In this document: positions 1 through 7,061 of the stretch, piece after piece
How positions within the stretch are numbered: the stretch's first letter is position 1
Layout of the letters: every line of letters begins with the position of its first letter
Assembly (NCBI GenBank): GCA_050015455.1
Contig: JBEKBJ010000068.1
Span: forward strand, 1 to 28,450
Source of the DNA: JAGDMS01 sp050015455
Lineage (GTDB): Bacteria; Desulfobacterota; Binatia; HRBIN30
Length of the DNA stretch: 28,450 nt
Direction: 5' to 3'
The notes under the pieces: generated by a model
What the model saw: only the letters and a program-made list of their open reading frames with translations
What the model was told of the DNA's origin: nothing
Database searches by the model: none
Position numbers and translations under genes: made by a program

Positions 1-44
1 CGGCCGTGCACCGACGTTTTCAAACGCCTCCTCCTTCTCTGCTC

Positions 45-1169
45 TCATCTCCGGTCTCCTTTCGAAGACCGGACAGAATTTCCGGAATTCTTCCGGTCAG
101 AATTTCCGGAACCGGCAAGCCATGCAGACTGGCTGTCGCGTATCTTTTCACGGATGCCCTTGACCTCGATGAATAGGACGCCTCCGCCCTTCCAGAGCAT
201 GTAGTCTGGTAGACCAGCGCGGTTTTCTGTCGGGTTCAACGCGATCCGGTGAACGATCTTCGCGAAATTGGCTGGGCTAATGACCGACAGAAACTCTGCA
301 ACCTCCGGACTCTGTAATATCTGACGATAGGAGAAGTCGCCACGAGGATAGTCGAACACGATCCGCGTCCACGTGTCACCGTGGCAGGCAAGCTGTGCGG
401 AAATGAATTGCCCTACCCTCGAGAGCGCAATGACCGCCGCCTTCTCGTCAATCTGTGCCTTGCGAGCTTCGTAGAACTGCGCGCCTGAGAAGAGGTCGGC
501 AGGGATGTCGTTCAAGGCGTTCGGGGTTCCCGTACCGTCGAAGATCTCCTCCCAGAACGAGAGGCCGAACATCGCTTGCCAGAACCGCACCTCCCCGCGA
601 ACTGTCTTGAAGCCTCGCTCACGGAAGTAGTCTTGCGCTGCTTCCTCTATCGAGGTCGGTCTCCCTAAGCTGTCGAGGAATGCTTGCTTACCCTCTTGTC
701 CAGACTTCCGAACCTCGATGATCTCGGTGAAGTGCGAGTCGGTCGATTCGCGTGCCGTCTCGTCCCCTCCTGTAGCTCCCACAAGCGCAGCGTCTACTAC
801 GTTGGTCTGACTCGGTTGATCCGAGCGGATTTCTCGCATTCGGTTGTCGGTCGCGGACGCGTGTCCGGTCGTCGCATCGATACGGGCGAGGCGGGAAGCG
901 AAGTCAGACGGCTGAACGTGACCGAGTCCGTTACGGACAACGGGCCAGCGGTTAGCGGCTAGTTCACAGACGCGTCTCTCGTCGTCTAGTCGCTTCGCCT
1001 TCCGGTAGAGGACCAAGAGGCGCCTGTACGTGAAAGGTGTGTCGGTCCCGTGCACCACCCCATACTCATAGAGTGCGATGGCCGCCTCGATATGTCCGGC
1101 CTTTTCGAGAGCCTGACCGTCGATGTTGATACGAAGTGCTTCAGCGTTTGACACTTTGGACATGGGCAT
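45..1169 (-). CDS. FAN1-like TPR/VRR-NUC nuclease, C-terminus truncated
   Basis: A predicted structure-specific DNA nuclease of 374 residues. The first ~70 residues read as TPR-like helices (LEKAGHIEAAIALYEYG, FTYRRLLVLYRKAKRLDDE). The second half resembles the FAN1 core: EEAAQDYFRERGF, then LFG/FW-type FGLSFWEEIF, PADLFSGAQFYEARKAQI, and the VRR-NUC signature LPDYMLW...LFIEVKG, which supplies the D, E and K expected of a PD-(D/E)XK-type site. FAN1 proteins cut interstrand-crosslink and flap DNA; whether this shorter protein does so is inference. The fold normally continues after Q..WL with a strand ending in VEVCRV. Here it stops within about 20 residues and is replaced by a Ser/Asn/Gly/Arg-rich tail encoded by a 19-base direct repeat, so it is probably C-terminally truncated. 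ATG 1169 lies one base from the stop of a small upstream ORF; ATG 1163 is an alternative start. Confidence 0.72.
   Translation of the reverse strand: MPMSKVSNAEALRINIDGQALEKAGHIEAAIALYEYGVVHGTDTPFTYRRLLVLYRKAKRLDDERRVCELAANRWPVVRNGLGHVQPSDFASRLARIDATTGHASATDNRMREIRSDQPSQTNVVDAALVGATGGDETARESTDSHFTEIIEVRKSGQEGKQAFLDSLGRPTSIEEAAQDYFRERGFKTVRGEVRFWQAMFGLSFWEEIFDGTGTPNALNDIPADLFSGAQFYEARKAQIDEKAAVIALSRVGQFISAQLACHGDTWTRIVFDYPRGDFSYRQILQSPEVAEFLSVISPANFAKIVHRIALNPTENRAGLPDYMLWKGGGVLFIEVKGIREKIRDSQSAWLAGSGNSDRKNSGNSVRSSKGDRR
69..111. repeat. 19-bp direct repeat in the nuclease 3' end
   Basis: Two copies of CCGGWCAGAATTTCCGGAA lie at 69-87 and 93-111. They differ at one base and are separated by five bases. 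Each copy is also partly self-complementary (CCGG...CCGG, TTCCGGAA). They encode the non-homologous tail of the VRR-NUC protein, so they mark the point where the original gene end was lost. Confidence 0.75.
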
Positions 1170-1170
1170 C

Positions 1171-1413
1171 TCAGGACCAAATAGTGCGTCCGTCTCGCAG
1201 CTCTGCGTCCCGCTTCGGGAACGGGTCTTCCTTGTTCGCGGCCTGCTGGCGCCCGTTGGCCACGGCCGAGCGCGCCCGCTGTCGAGGATCGAGGGTCACC
1301 CTGGCCTCCGCAAAAGGCCGGCGCGTCTGTATCCGCCGATCACAACCATTGCCACACCCGTGATGATGATTCGTCGCGCGAATGAGGTCATCATGCTCTC
1401 CTCTCCCGAACAT
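1171..1413 (-). pseudogene. small ORF upstream of the nuclease, probably frameshifted
   Basis: No family recognised. A good Shine-Dalgarno (GGGAGAGGAGAGC) precedes ATG codons at 1394/1391, which open a short frame (1296-1394) encoding an Arg pair and a hydrophobic stretch (RRIIITGVAMVVIGGY). It ends early. The frame that ends at 1171 carries a plausible hydrophilic C-terminus (DPRQRARSAVANGRQQAANK...DGRTIWS), and its TGA lies one base before the ATG of the VRR-NUC gene. Taken together this looks like a ~75-residue single-span membrane protein, translationally coupled to the nuclease, with one frameshift around 1300-1350. It could also be two chance frames. Confidence 0.3.
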
Positions 1414-1847
1414 AACCGGTTGATCGACCTTCGACGGTCCTCGGGCTGCCTAACGTTAAAGGGTTCTTCCGTCATCCGGCCCGACGGATGCGCCGCGCGT
1501 GCTCGGAGAGCAACGGGCTGCCCCTCCCCCGAGCCCGGACCTAACTGGACGGGTCATCTCCACCATCCGAGCCTACTCTTTGAATGGGATGGCACGAGGG
1601 CACAGATGATGTTTCTAGGCCACGCTGAGTTCCGCCACTGGCTTCCACCCGTGCTTCGCGCTCACCGCACGAGCCTCGATAAGTGTTTGGTGCACGCCCG
1701 CTGAGGCGTCGAGCCCGACAATCGAAACCAAGTCAGACCGGGTTCACCGACGCACACGCCGCGCCTTCTTCTCACGCGCTCACCCCCCGGCCGCCGTGAC
1801 GGGACCTTCTCGCCTCTTGACAACCGGAGGCCTGATAAGTGTTCGGC
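1414..1847. other. intergenic stretch, no gene seen
   Basis: I see no convincing gene. Open frames on the plus strand here have no ribosome-binding site or recognisable protein motif. No tRNA-like fold or strong hairpin was noticed. It separates the AbiTii-domain gene from the small ORF/nuclease pair, so those may be separate transcripts. Confidence 0.5.
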
Positions 1848-2786
1848 TCATTTGCCCGATCTTGGTTCACGATTGTCCGAATCAGGGTTGTCCAAATTCA
1901 AAACCTCGCCAAGAAATAGATACACTTGAAGGAAAAGTGAGCGTGCCTCTTCCGTCGTTACGTCGCTGTGCACACCTGCACTCAGACGATCGTAGAGATT
2001 GGTGAGAGTCTGCCGAAGTCGCTTCCGGCGTGCCGTGCTCAACGTGTTCTCCGCGATGTAGGCCCTCAGGCGGTTCCTTGACTGTGGAGCGCCTACTTCG
2101 AGCGTTTCGCCTTCGACCACCACGGCGCCGTCTCGCGCAGGGTAGACGGCATCTGCAAACGTGTCGACGATCCGCCGGCAAGTCATCAACGCTTGGCTGA
2201 TTGCCTCACGATCGCCCTCGGAAAGACGATCGTACACGGATGGCACCTTTTGCAGCACGTCACCGCAGCGCTCCGCAAGAAGCGCATCGACATCGCGCTT
2301 GTAGCGGTCGAAAATCTGCTCGCTCAGGTTGCTAAAGGCCGCCTCGTAGTAGGTGGAAGTAATGAACTGATGGATCAAAGCCAAGACACGGCCTCTAATG
2401 CCTCGTGCGTGTCGAAGCTGAGGAATCCACTGCCGAGCCTCTGCGCTGGTATACGGTCCTTCGCTCCCCAACCGCTTGAGCCGCGTTTCAATCGCCGACA
2501 CATCAGAGTCAATCTCCACTAGGGAACCCCAAAAGCCCTTGTTTGTTGTCGGGTCGATCCACCGACCGGTATGAGCCATGTACTCGCGGGCAACTGGATC
2601 CGTTGCATTGTACCCGCGAAGCTCAAACATCAGCCAACGCTCCGTGCTCTCCGCCCCGGCGAAGCGCGCCAACCGGTTTGTTTTCAAAACCAACTGCTCG
2701 GGCGAAAGGCGGCTCAGCTCGATGTCGTCGAGTAGATCTCGGGCGAGCGCGATCAGATGTTGCTGATGAGATTCGGGTTCAGCCAT
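1848..2786 (-). CDS. AbiTii-domain protein
   Basis: A 312-residue protein beginning MAEPESHQQHLIALARDL. The N-terminal ~70 residues match the AbiTii type: a helix with ARDLLDDIELSRLSPEQLVLK, then NRLARFAGAESTERWLMFELRGY. This domain is known from abortive-infection protein AbiTii and from many uncharacterised accessory proteins. The rest is predicted helical, with Arg/Leu-rich C-terminal helices (ARRKRLRQTLTNLYDRLSAGVH) and no catalytic motif that I can name. An upstream in-frame ATG at 2846 would add a proline-rich 20-residue leader (MIRPPPPPAAHAQ). Neither start has a good ribosome site; I chose the inner one because the domain begins just after it. A role in phage defence is inference from the domain alone. 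Confidence 0.65.
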   Translation of the reverse strand: MAEPESHQQHLIALARDLLDDIELSRLSPEQLVLKTNRLARFAGAESTERWLMFELRGYNATDPVAREYMAHTGRWIDPTTNKGFWGSLVEIDSDVSAIETRLKRLGSEGPYTSAEARQWIPQLRHARGIRGRVLALIHQFITSTYYEAAFSNLSEQIFDRYKRDVDALLAERCGDVLQKVPSVYDRLSEGDREAISQALMTCRRIVDTFADAVYPARDGAVVVEGETLEVGAPQSRNRLRAYIAENTLSTARRKRLRQTLTNLYDRLSAGVHSDVTTEEARSLFLQVYLFLGEVLNLDNPDSDNREPRSGK

Positions 2787-2907
2787 GCGCTGTTGCTGCC
2801 GAACGAGTTGCGCGTGAGCCGCGGGCGGTGGCGGCGGGCGTATCATGCTCGGCTGGCTGGCGGGGAGTCGGCTCGACGCGCGGGTTAGGGGGCATCTCGC
2901 TTACGCT

Positions 2908-3465
2908 TCAATCAACAAACGGTGGAAGCAGGCCCGCTTTCCAAAGGCGCTTCAACTCAGCCTTGGCTGCGTTCCAATGGTTCACGTGTCGACCGTGCGG
3001 ACAGCCCTCCTTCTGCCAAATGTAGTATGCTGCGACACGACGCCATTCATCGGGGAATTCTGGAACGGTGCGCTTCGCCGCTCCACGACTTTGGTGGTCA
3101 ACAAGTGCCTCCGCAACGGTCCGCACCACCTCACCCGTGCCCGTGTTCGTGATTAGCTCGTAGTACGAATCAGGGTCGTGTCGATTTTTCCAGTCCATCA
3201 CACGTATGACCGTGTGAACTTGCCTTCCTGCTTGATAGTACTCTTCGCCGGAGACAAACTTCTTCGTCCAGTGCCTTACGCCCAGCTCATTCAGGGCACC
3301 TGCCAGGCGATCAAGCGCGCGCACCTCGTCTGCAGCACGGACTTCGATGAGCCTCCGGTTGTCACCACAGCCGGGGCATGCCCGGCTCGTGCGATCGGGT
3401 GACGCCAAATCTTCGTCCAGCAGTAAACTGCAGTTCGCACATAACACGGTGATCTCAGGTTCCAT
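2908..3465 (-). CDS. zinc-ribbon protein with DUF2934-like C-terminus
   Basis: A hypothetical protein of 185 residues starting MEPEITVLCANC; a TTG 27 bases upstream is an alternative start. The N-terminus has two cysteine pairs (CANC ... CPGC, about residues 9-33) that would form a zinc ribbon. The C-terminus (VAAYYIWQKEGCPHGRHVNHWNAA..L) resembles DUF2934, whose typical form is Y-x-W-E-x-E-G-R-P-x-G-R-x-x-x-H-W. The middle segment (HWTKKFVSGEEYYQAGRQ, ELITNTGTGEVV) is unassigned. It lies 121 bases upstream of the AbiTii-domain gene on the same strand. Its function is unknown; an accessory or regulatory role is possible. Confidence 0.55.
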   Translation of the reverse strand: MEPEITVLCANCSLLLDEDLASPDRTSRACPGCGDNRRLIEVRAADEVRALDRLAGALNELGVRHWTKKFVSGEEYYQAGRQVHTVIRVMDWKNRHDPDSYYELITNTGTGEVVRTVAEALVDHQSRGAAKRTVPEFPDEWRRVAAYYIWQKEGCPHGRHVNHWNAAKAELKRLWKAGLLPPFVD

Positions 3466-3522
3466 AATCACCCGCCGTTCGCTGCCACCCAACTTTGAAT
3501 TCGGCGTATCAATGAAACCGCC

Positions 3523-3667
3523 AACCCGCGCCGGCCCTGGCGGGTTAACACCGCCGTTGTCATGTGCCGCTCATACACCAGACTCCGCCATGGATTCAAG
3601 CAGTTGCGCATTCCTTCTTTATGTGATTCCATGCTGTGTTGACCCGCCGCGCCAGGCGGGTCAACAC
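3523..3667. repeat. two related palindromes
   Basis: The second palindrome is a perfect 13-bp hairpin at 3636-3667 (GTGTTGACCCGCC, a 6-base loop GCGCCA, then its complement). The first is a shorter hairpin at 3523-3546 (AACCCGC/GCGGGTT) that shares the right arm GGCGGGTYAACACC with the second. The shared arms mark two copies of one small palindromic repeat about 120 bases apart, rather than two unrelated terminators. Confidence 0.65.
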
Positions 3668-3775
3668 CTTAAGCGCACCCCCGCGATCACAGCCGATCCG
3701 CCGGGCTCTCGACCCCACGCCCGCCGCGGTTGAGCACATGACAGTTTAACGGAGATGAACCAACCCCGAGCCATA

Positions 3776-3893
3776 AAAGGGCGAAACTCATGTTGCACGC
3801 ACGAATTGCGCCCCTTCAGGGCTGAACGAATCAACGCGGCATTCCTTTCCCAGGGCGTTGCCCTGGGCTGATGAATGTCACCCCTTCGGGGTG
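3776..3893. repeat. REP-like hairpin array
   Basis: Several GC-rich hairpins follow one another: GCCC/GGGC around 3810-3822, a perfect 8-bp stem CCCAGGGC-GTT-GCCCTGGG at 3849-3867, and CACCCC-TTC-GGGGTG at 3879-3893. This chain of short CCCTGGG/CCCCTTC hairpins is typical of REP-like elements mobilised by Y1 (RAYT) transposases. A Y1 transposase gene lies about 1.7 kb downstream, but its own flanking hairpins have a different core sequence. The open frame across this array is not considered a gene. Confidence 0.55.
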
Positions 3894-3944
3894 TGTCGAC
3901 ACTCGAAAGCCCTTTTCGCGGCACGTCGCTTGGTCGGCGTGTTG

Positions 3945-4190
3945 ACTATAGAATTTGCCGAAACCAAGGCTCCGCCGGGCCGCTACCTATAGAAATCGGC
4001 TCAGCCGAGGCTTGGTCGAACTGCCCCAACAGTTTGTTGCCTAAAATCCAAGCTGGCCCGGCCCGTTTCCTATACGAATTGCCACCGGAGAGCCTTGGTC
4101 ACGCCGTCTCACGATCTCCGTGCTCAAAATTTATGTTCGTCTGAGCCTCGACCTATAGATTTTTCGAAAACCGATGCTTGGTCACGCCCG
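3945..4190 (+). repeat. four degenerate ~40-bp direct repeats
   Basis: Units start near 3945, 3985, 4066 and 4151. Each opens with CTATAGAA/CTATACGAA/CTATAGATT, continues with a GCCGAAACC-like stretch and closes with GGCTTGGTC or CTTGGTCACGCC. The last form is exact at 4094-4105 and 4177-4188. The spacing is about 40, 81 and 85 bases, i.e. close to multiples of 40, and a weaker partial match lies at 4039. No coding frame explains the pattern. Confidence 0.45.
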
Positions 4191-4532
4191 TATTGCTCGC
4201 GTCGGGCATTAGACCATGCTTCCCCAACGCCGCGCGCATCGATTTTGTGCCAGCGGAGCGCTTCCGGGCCATTGCAGATTCGGCGCGGGTTGCAAGAATC
4301 GCTTTTCGAACAGCCTACGGCGTCCGCATAGCTCGCTCCAGGGATGTCGCGCATTCAAGTGTCATTTCTGTGCCGTCTTTTCCGCGTGTTGGCAGCAACT
4401 GCGTGACAATAATGAACGTTCAATGTCGGGTATCTGACGCCGGTCACCAGAAGTGACGGTGGTACTTCCTCCAGCACGCGGATGGCAACATACTTGCACA
4501 GGGCCAGCGGGAAGAAACGAGAGTACTGTAAT

Positions 4533-5237
4533 ATGTCGACCATTGACGTCGGGAAGTCTGCCAATACACAGCTCAAGTCGGGCGCGGCCATCCTGGCGGC
4601 TGCGGGCACCGTGGACACACGGCTCATTAAGGACCGGCTGAGGACATTCCAAGAGGCGCAACAGACCTACGCGGACGCGCACGCGAAGGTGCAGCACGCC
4701 GAAGCCGTGCTGGCCAAGGCGCAGGCGCAGTTCCGAACGGAGCAGCGGGCTGTGGTGGACACGCTGGCACGTGCCCTGGTGGCCGATGGCCAGCAACTCA
4801 GGAAGCCCTTTGCGGCATTTGGGACTGTGACCATGGGCGCGCTGATCCACATGCCGGCGGCGGACGCGGTTAAGGCACTGCCGGAGCTGGTCGCCGCGAT
4901 CCGGCGCAGCAAGACGCTCGGTAAAGTGACCTTGCAGGCAGTACCAGGCGCCGAGAAGACGACGCGCGGCATGGAGCAGGCGTTGGCGCACATCGAAGCA
5001 CTGGGGAGCACGGTGTACGATGCGCGCGCCACCCGCCACGCCGTTGCGCAGGCGTGGGAAGCGGCGCTCGGCGCGCTCAAGCGCGGCGCACGGGCGGCGG
5101 CCGATGACGGCGCACCCGCGCTCTACGCCACGCTCTTCGATCGCCCCGCGCGCACGAAAGCGAATAACCACAAACCGGCGCCTGCTCCGACGCCATCGGC
5201 GCCTTCAGCCCCGGAGCCGGTGCCCGCCGCTTCCTAA
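4533..5237 (+). CDS. hypothetical Ala-rich helical protein with Pro-rich tail
   Basis: A 234-residue protein starting MSTIDVGKSANTQL. The purine-rich GAAGAAACGAGAG lies about 10 bases upstream of this ATG; an in-frame ATG at 4482 would add 17 residues unlike the rest. Residues ~30-75 (RLRTFQEAQQTYADAHAKVQHAEAVLAKAQ...) form a likely coiled coil. A helical core follows, then a low-complexity Pro/Ala tail (PAPAPTPSAPSAPEPVPAAS). There is no signal peptide and no membrane segment. I recognise no family. It has no close same-strand neighbour. The long frame on the opposite strand is its shadow. Confidence 0.6.
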   Translation: MSTIDVGKSANTQLKSGAAILAAAGTVDTRLIKDRLRTFQEAQQTYADAHAKVQHAEAVLAKAQAQFRTEQRAVVDTLARALVADGQQLRKPFAAFGTVTMGALIHMPAADAVKALPELVAAIRRSKTLGKVTLQAVPGAEKTTRGMEQALAHIEALGSTVYDARATRHAVAQAWEAALGALKRGARAAADDGAPALYATLFDRPARTKANNHKPAPAPTPSAPSAPEPVPAAS

Positions 5238-5261
5238 CCCCAATCCGAGATTAACCTGCTG

Positions 5262-5407
5262 GTCGATAGTCGATGGTTTACAGTCGAGAGTTGCCTTTTC
5301 GCAGGTCTGGCAACGGCATTGGTAGAGCTCACCAGGATGAACGTGGCAGCCCAATGCTCTGCGCTGGTTTGGCCGCAACGCTCAACTATCGACTATTGAC
5401 TGTCGAC
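5262..5407. repeat. heptamer repeats in inverted orientation
   Basis: On the left, 5262-5293 reads as consecutive 7-base units (GTCGATA, GTCGATG, GTTTACA, GTCGAGA, then GTTG). On the right, 5383-5407 is CAAC followed by TATCGAC, TATTGAC, TGTCGAC, which is the same phrase on the other strand. Each half keeps strict 7-base phase, and the two halves face each other across about 90 bases of non-repetitive DNA. Confidence 0.6.
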
Positions 5408-5498
5408 TGAAAGGTTTTGGGGGTCTTCTCCGAGGCGTGTGGGCGGATCTCGGGAAATGACAGGAGAGTGGATGATAACGGCAGCCGCGAGCATGGCT

Positions 5499-5523
5499 GA
5501 GCCAGGGGCTTCACCCCTGGCTC
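5499..5523. repeat. left transposase-flanking hairpin
   Basis: A perfect 10-bp stem (GAGCCAGGGG / CCCCTGGCTC) with the 5-base loop CTTCA. It shares the core GCCAGGGG...CCCCTGGC with the hairpin on the other side of the transposase gene, as expected of the REP sequences recognised by a RAYT. Confidence 0.75.
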
Positions 5524-5610
5524 GTGAGTACCGCCCTTCCGGGGCTCGCCCCTTGCGGGCTGCCAGATGGGCGCGCTGACAGAGCGCTGCCCCGCGCGTA
5601 GCATATCGCT

Positions 5611-6087
5611 ATGCCTCAGTCGCTCGGACAGATCTACTTGCACACCGTGTTCGCTACCAAGAACCGCGAACCGTTGATCATCATGCCCGCCGCGCCTCGC
5701 CTGCACGGCTACCTGGTCGCTGTCCTGAGAGAGCTGGGCTGTCCGTCGTTGGCCACCGGCGGCATCGAGGATCACGTACACATCCTCCATACCCTCGGGC
5801 GTACGCGCAGCGTCGCGTGGGTCATGGAGAAGCTGAAGTCGAATTCGTCGCGCTGGATGAAAGAGCAGGGGGCAGCGGATTTCTGGTGGCAGCCCGGGTA
5901 CGCTGCCTTCTCGGTGGGACGCGCCGAGCTGGAGCGCGTCAAGCGCTACATCCACAGCCAGCGCGAGCATCATCGAGAACACAGCTTCGAACGAGAGCTG
6001 CGTGCCATGTGCGGCATGGAGCCTGCAGACACCGCGGCGCTCGAAGAATTCCTCAGCCGAGAGCCCCGCAGGGGTGGCACTCCTTAG
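5611..6087 (+). CDS. REP-associated Y1 (IS200-like) transposase
   Basis: A single-strand DNA transposase/nuclease of the HUH Y1 superfamily, 158 residues. It begins with the family's usual opening (MPQSLGQIYLHTVFATKNREP). The metal-binding HUH motif is DHVHIL (about residue 53-58). The catalytic tyrosine is in the helix reading WWQPGYAAFSVG (about residue 94). The C-terminal RVKRYIHSQREHH helix is also typical. It is intact, with no frameshift. It sits between paired hairpins of one sequence type, and its TAG stop touches the right-hand hairpin. RAYTs are usually single-copy domesticated enzymes that spread REP palindromes. No clear ribosome site precedes the ATG, which is common for such genes. 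Confidence 0.88.
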   Translation: MPQSLGQIYLHTVFATKNREPLIIMPAAPRLHGYLVAVLRELGCPSLATGGIEDHVHILHTLGRTRSVAWVMEKLKSNSSRWMKEQGAADFWWQPGYAAFSVGRAELERVKRYIHSQREHHREHSFERELRAMCGMEPADTAALEEFLSREPRRGGTP

Positions 6088-6107
6088 CCAGGGGTGCAGC
6101 CCCTGGC
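6087..6107. repeat. right transposase-flanking hairpin
   Basis: A perfect 8-bp stem, GCCAGGGG / CCCCTGGC, with loop TGCAG. It begins at the last base of the transposase stop codon. A further GGCAGGG/CCCTGCC hairpin follows at about 6108-6128. These could also act as a weak terminator for the convergent hdr-flx operon, but no T-tract follows. Confidence 0.7.
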
Positions 6108-6230
6108 GGCAGGGAGGGCAGCCCTGCCCGTCAAGCTGCACGACGCGCGCTTTCGACCCTCCGAAGATCCGCCCACGGGCCCGAAATTCAACCCACACGC
6201 TCTCGAGAAGAGGCGATCTTCGGACTGGGA

Positions 6231-7061
6231 TTAATATTCCGGCGGCAGGGTTTTCAGCTGGGCGGCAGTGAAGACGGGGCCGTCCTTGCACACGTACACC
6301 GAGCCGACGTTGCAGCGGCCGCACTTGCCCAGCCCGCATTTCATCCGATTTTCGAGCGTGGTGTACACGTGGTCCGAAGCAAAACCCAGCTTCTCCAGGA
6401 GCGGCAGGGTGAAGGTGATCATGATGGGCGGGCCGCAGACAATCGCATAGGTGTCGTGGGGAGAAGGAGCAAGTTTCTCCACCAGCGTCGGCACGAAGCA
6501 GATATCCCCCTTCCAATCCGGAGTCTCTCCTCCGGGATCCACACACTGATGGAGAATCACATCGGATCGTCCCGCCCACTCCTCGAGTTCCCGTTTGTAG
6601 ACGAGGTCCGCAACGCTGCGGGCACCGTAGACAATGGTCACGTCCCGAAACCGGTCTCTGAGATCGAGGGTGTTCCAGATCACACACCGGACCGGCGCCA
6701 GCCCTATGCCGCCGGCGATGAACAGGATGTTCTTTCCCATCATCTGGTCCAGCGGGAAATAGTTGCCGTAGGGGCCACGAAATCCCATCGTGTCACCGAC
6801 GTTCAGCCGCCGCATGGCCCGCGTGGCTTTGCCCACAGCCTTGAAGCTCGCTTCGATGTATCCCTTTCGCGTTGGCGGGGAGGCAATGCAGAACGTGCAC
6901 TCGCCGGCACCGAAGACCGAGTACTCGCCGAACTGCCCTGCCTTGAAATCGAATCTCTCGGCAACCGCAGCATCCTCGAAGGACAGTTTGAACGTGCGCG
7001 TGTCGATGGTCTCGTCGACCATTTCCTCGACGCGCACGAGATGCGGCTGATACAGGTTCAT
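6231..7061 (-). CDS. flxA: FlxA-like NAD(P)H/FAD oxidoreductase subunit
   Basis: The electron-entry subunit of a soluble Flx-Hdr complex, 276 residues, homologous to PyrK/DHOD electron-transfer and sulfhydrogenase gamma subunits. The N-terminal FAD-binding barrel contains KAGQFGEYSVFG and RGPYGNYFP. The Rossmann NAD(P) site is ILFIAGGIGLAPVRCV (about residue 115), with CGPPIM later. The C-terminus carries a [2Fe-2S] site, MKCGLGKCGRCNVG...VC. ATG 7061 is chosen because it has a GGAGGCGAGG ribosome site and forms an ATGA overlap with flxB; upstream ATGs give unrelated sequence. It is the last gene of the operon. In Desulfovibrio-type FlxABCD-HdrABC the corresponding subunit oxidises NADH; NADH versus NADPH cannot be read from the sequence here. 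Confidence 0.88.
   Translation of the reverse strand: MNLYQPHLVRVEEMVDETIDTRTFKLSFEDAAVAERFDFKAGQFGEYSVFGAGECTFCIASPPTRKGYIEASFKAVGKATRAMRRLNVGDTMGFRGPYGNYFPLDQMMGKNILFIAGGIGLAPVRCVIWNTLDLRDRFRDVTIVYGARSVADLVYKRELEEWAGRSDVILHQCVDPGGETPDWKGDICFVPTLVEKLAPSPHDTYAIVCGPPIMITFTLPLLEKLGFASDHVYTTLENRMKCGLGKCGRCNVGSVYVCKDGPVFTAAQLKTLPPEY

Larger units (their letters stand above)
5421..6212. mobile_element. RAYT-type element with nested inverted repeats
   Basis: A Y1 transposase gene sits between matching outer and inner repeats. The outer pair is CTTCTC-GAG-GCGTGTGGG, followed by GTGGGCGGATCT, at 5425-5450, and its reverse complement at 6165-6210. The right copy has about 20 extra bases between two GTGGG direct repeats. 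The inner pair is GAGCCAGGGG-CTTCA-CCCCTGGCTC at 5499-5523 and GCCAGGGG-TGCAG-CCCCTGGC at 6087-6107, both hairpins. Further small hairpins (GGGGC/GCCCC at 5541-5552, CCCC-GCA-GGGG near 6064) lie just inside. The exact ends are uncertain. Confidence 0.55.

Noticed and set aside
1123..1704. 193-codon plus-strand open frame
   Set aside because: No ribosome site or domain; it overlaps the 5' end of the nuclease gene and a GC-rich gap, and its composition (scattered Cys, Arg, Pro) is typical of a shadow frame.
3661..3924. 87-codon minus-strand frame over the REP-like array
   Set aside because: The frame only reads through hairpins (CCCTGGG, CCCCTTC); the apparent similarity between such peptides in different genomes comes from the DNA repeat, not from a protein.
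3945..4190. CRISPR-like array
   Set aside because: The repeats are degenerate, spacing is uneven (about 40 and 80), and there is no constant repeat with unique spacers and no cas gene.
5386..6687. 433-codon minus-strand open frame
   Set aside because: It runs opposite to the transposase and out of frame with flxA, and has no recognisable motif; a high-GC shadow.
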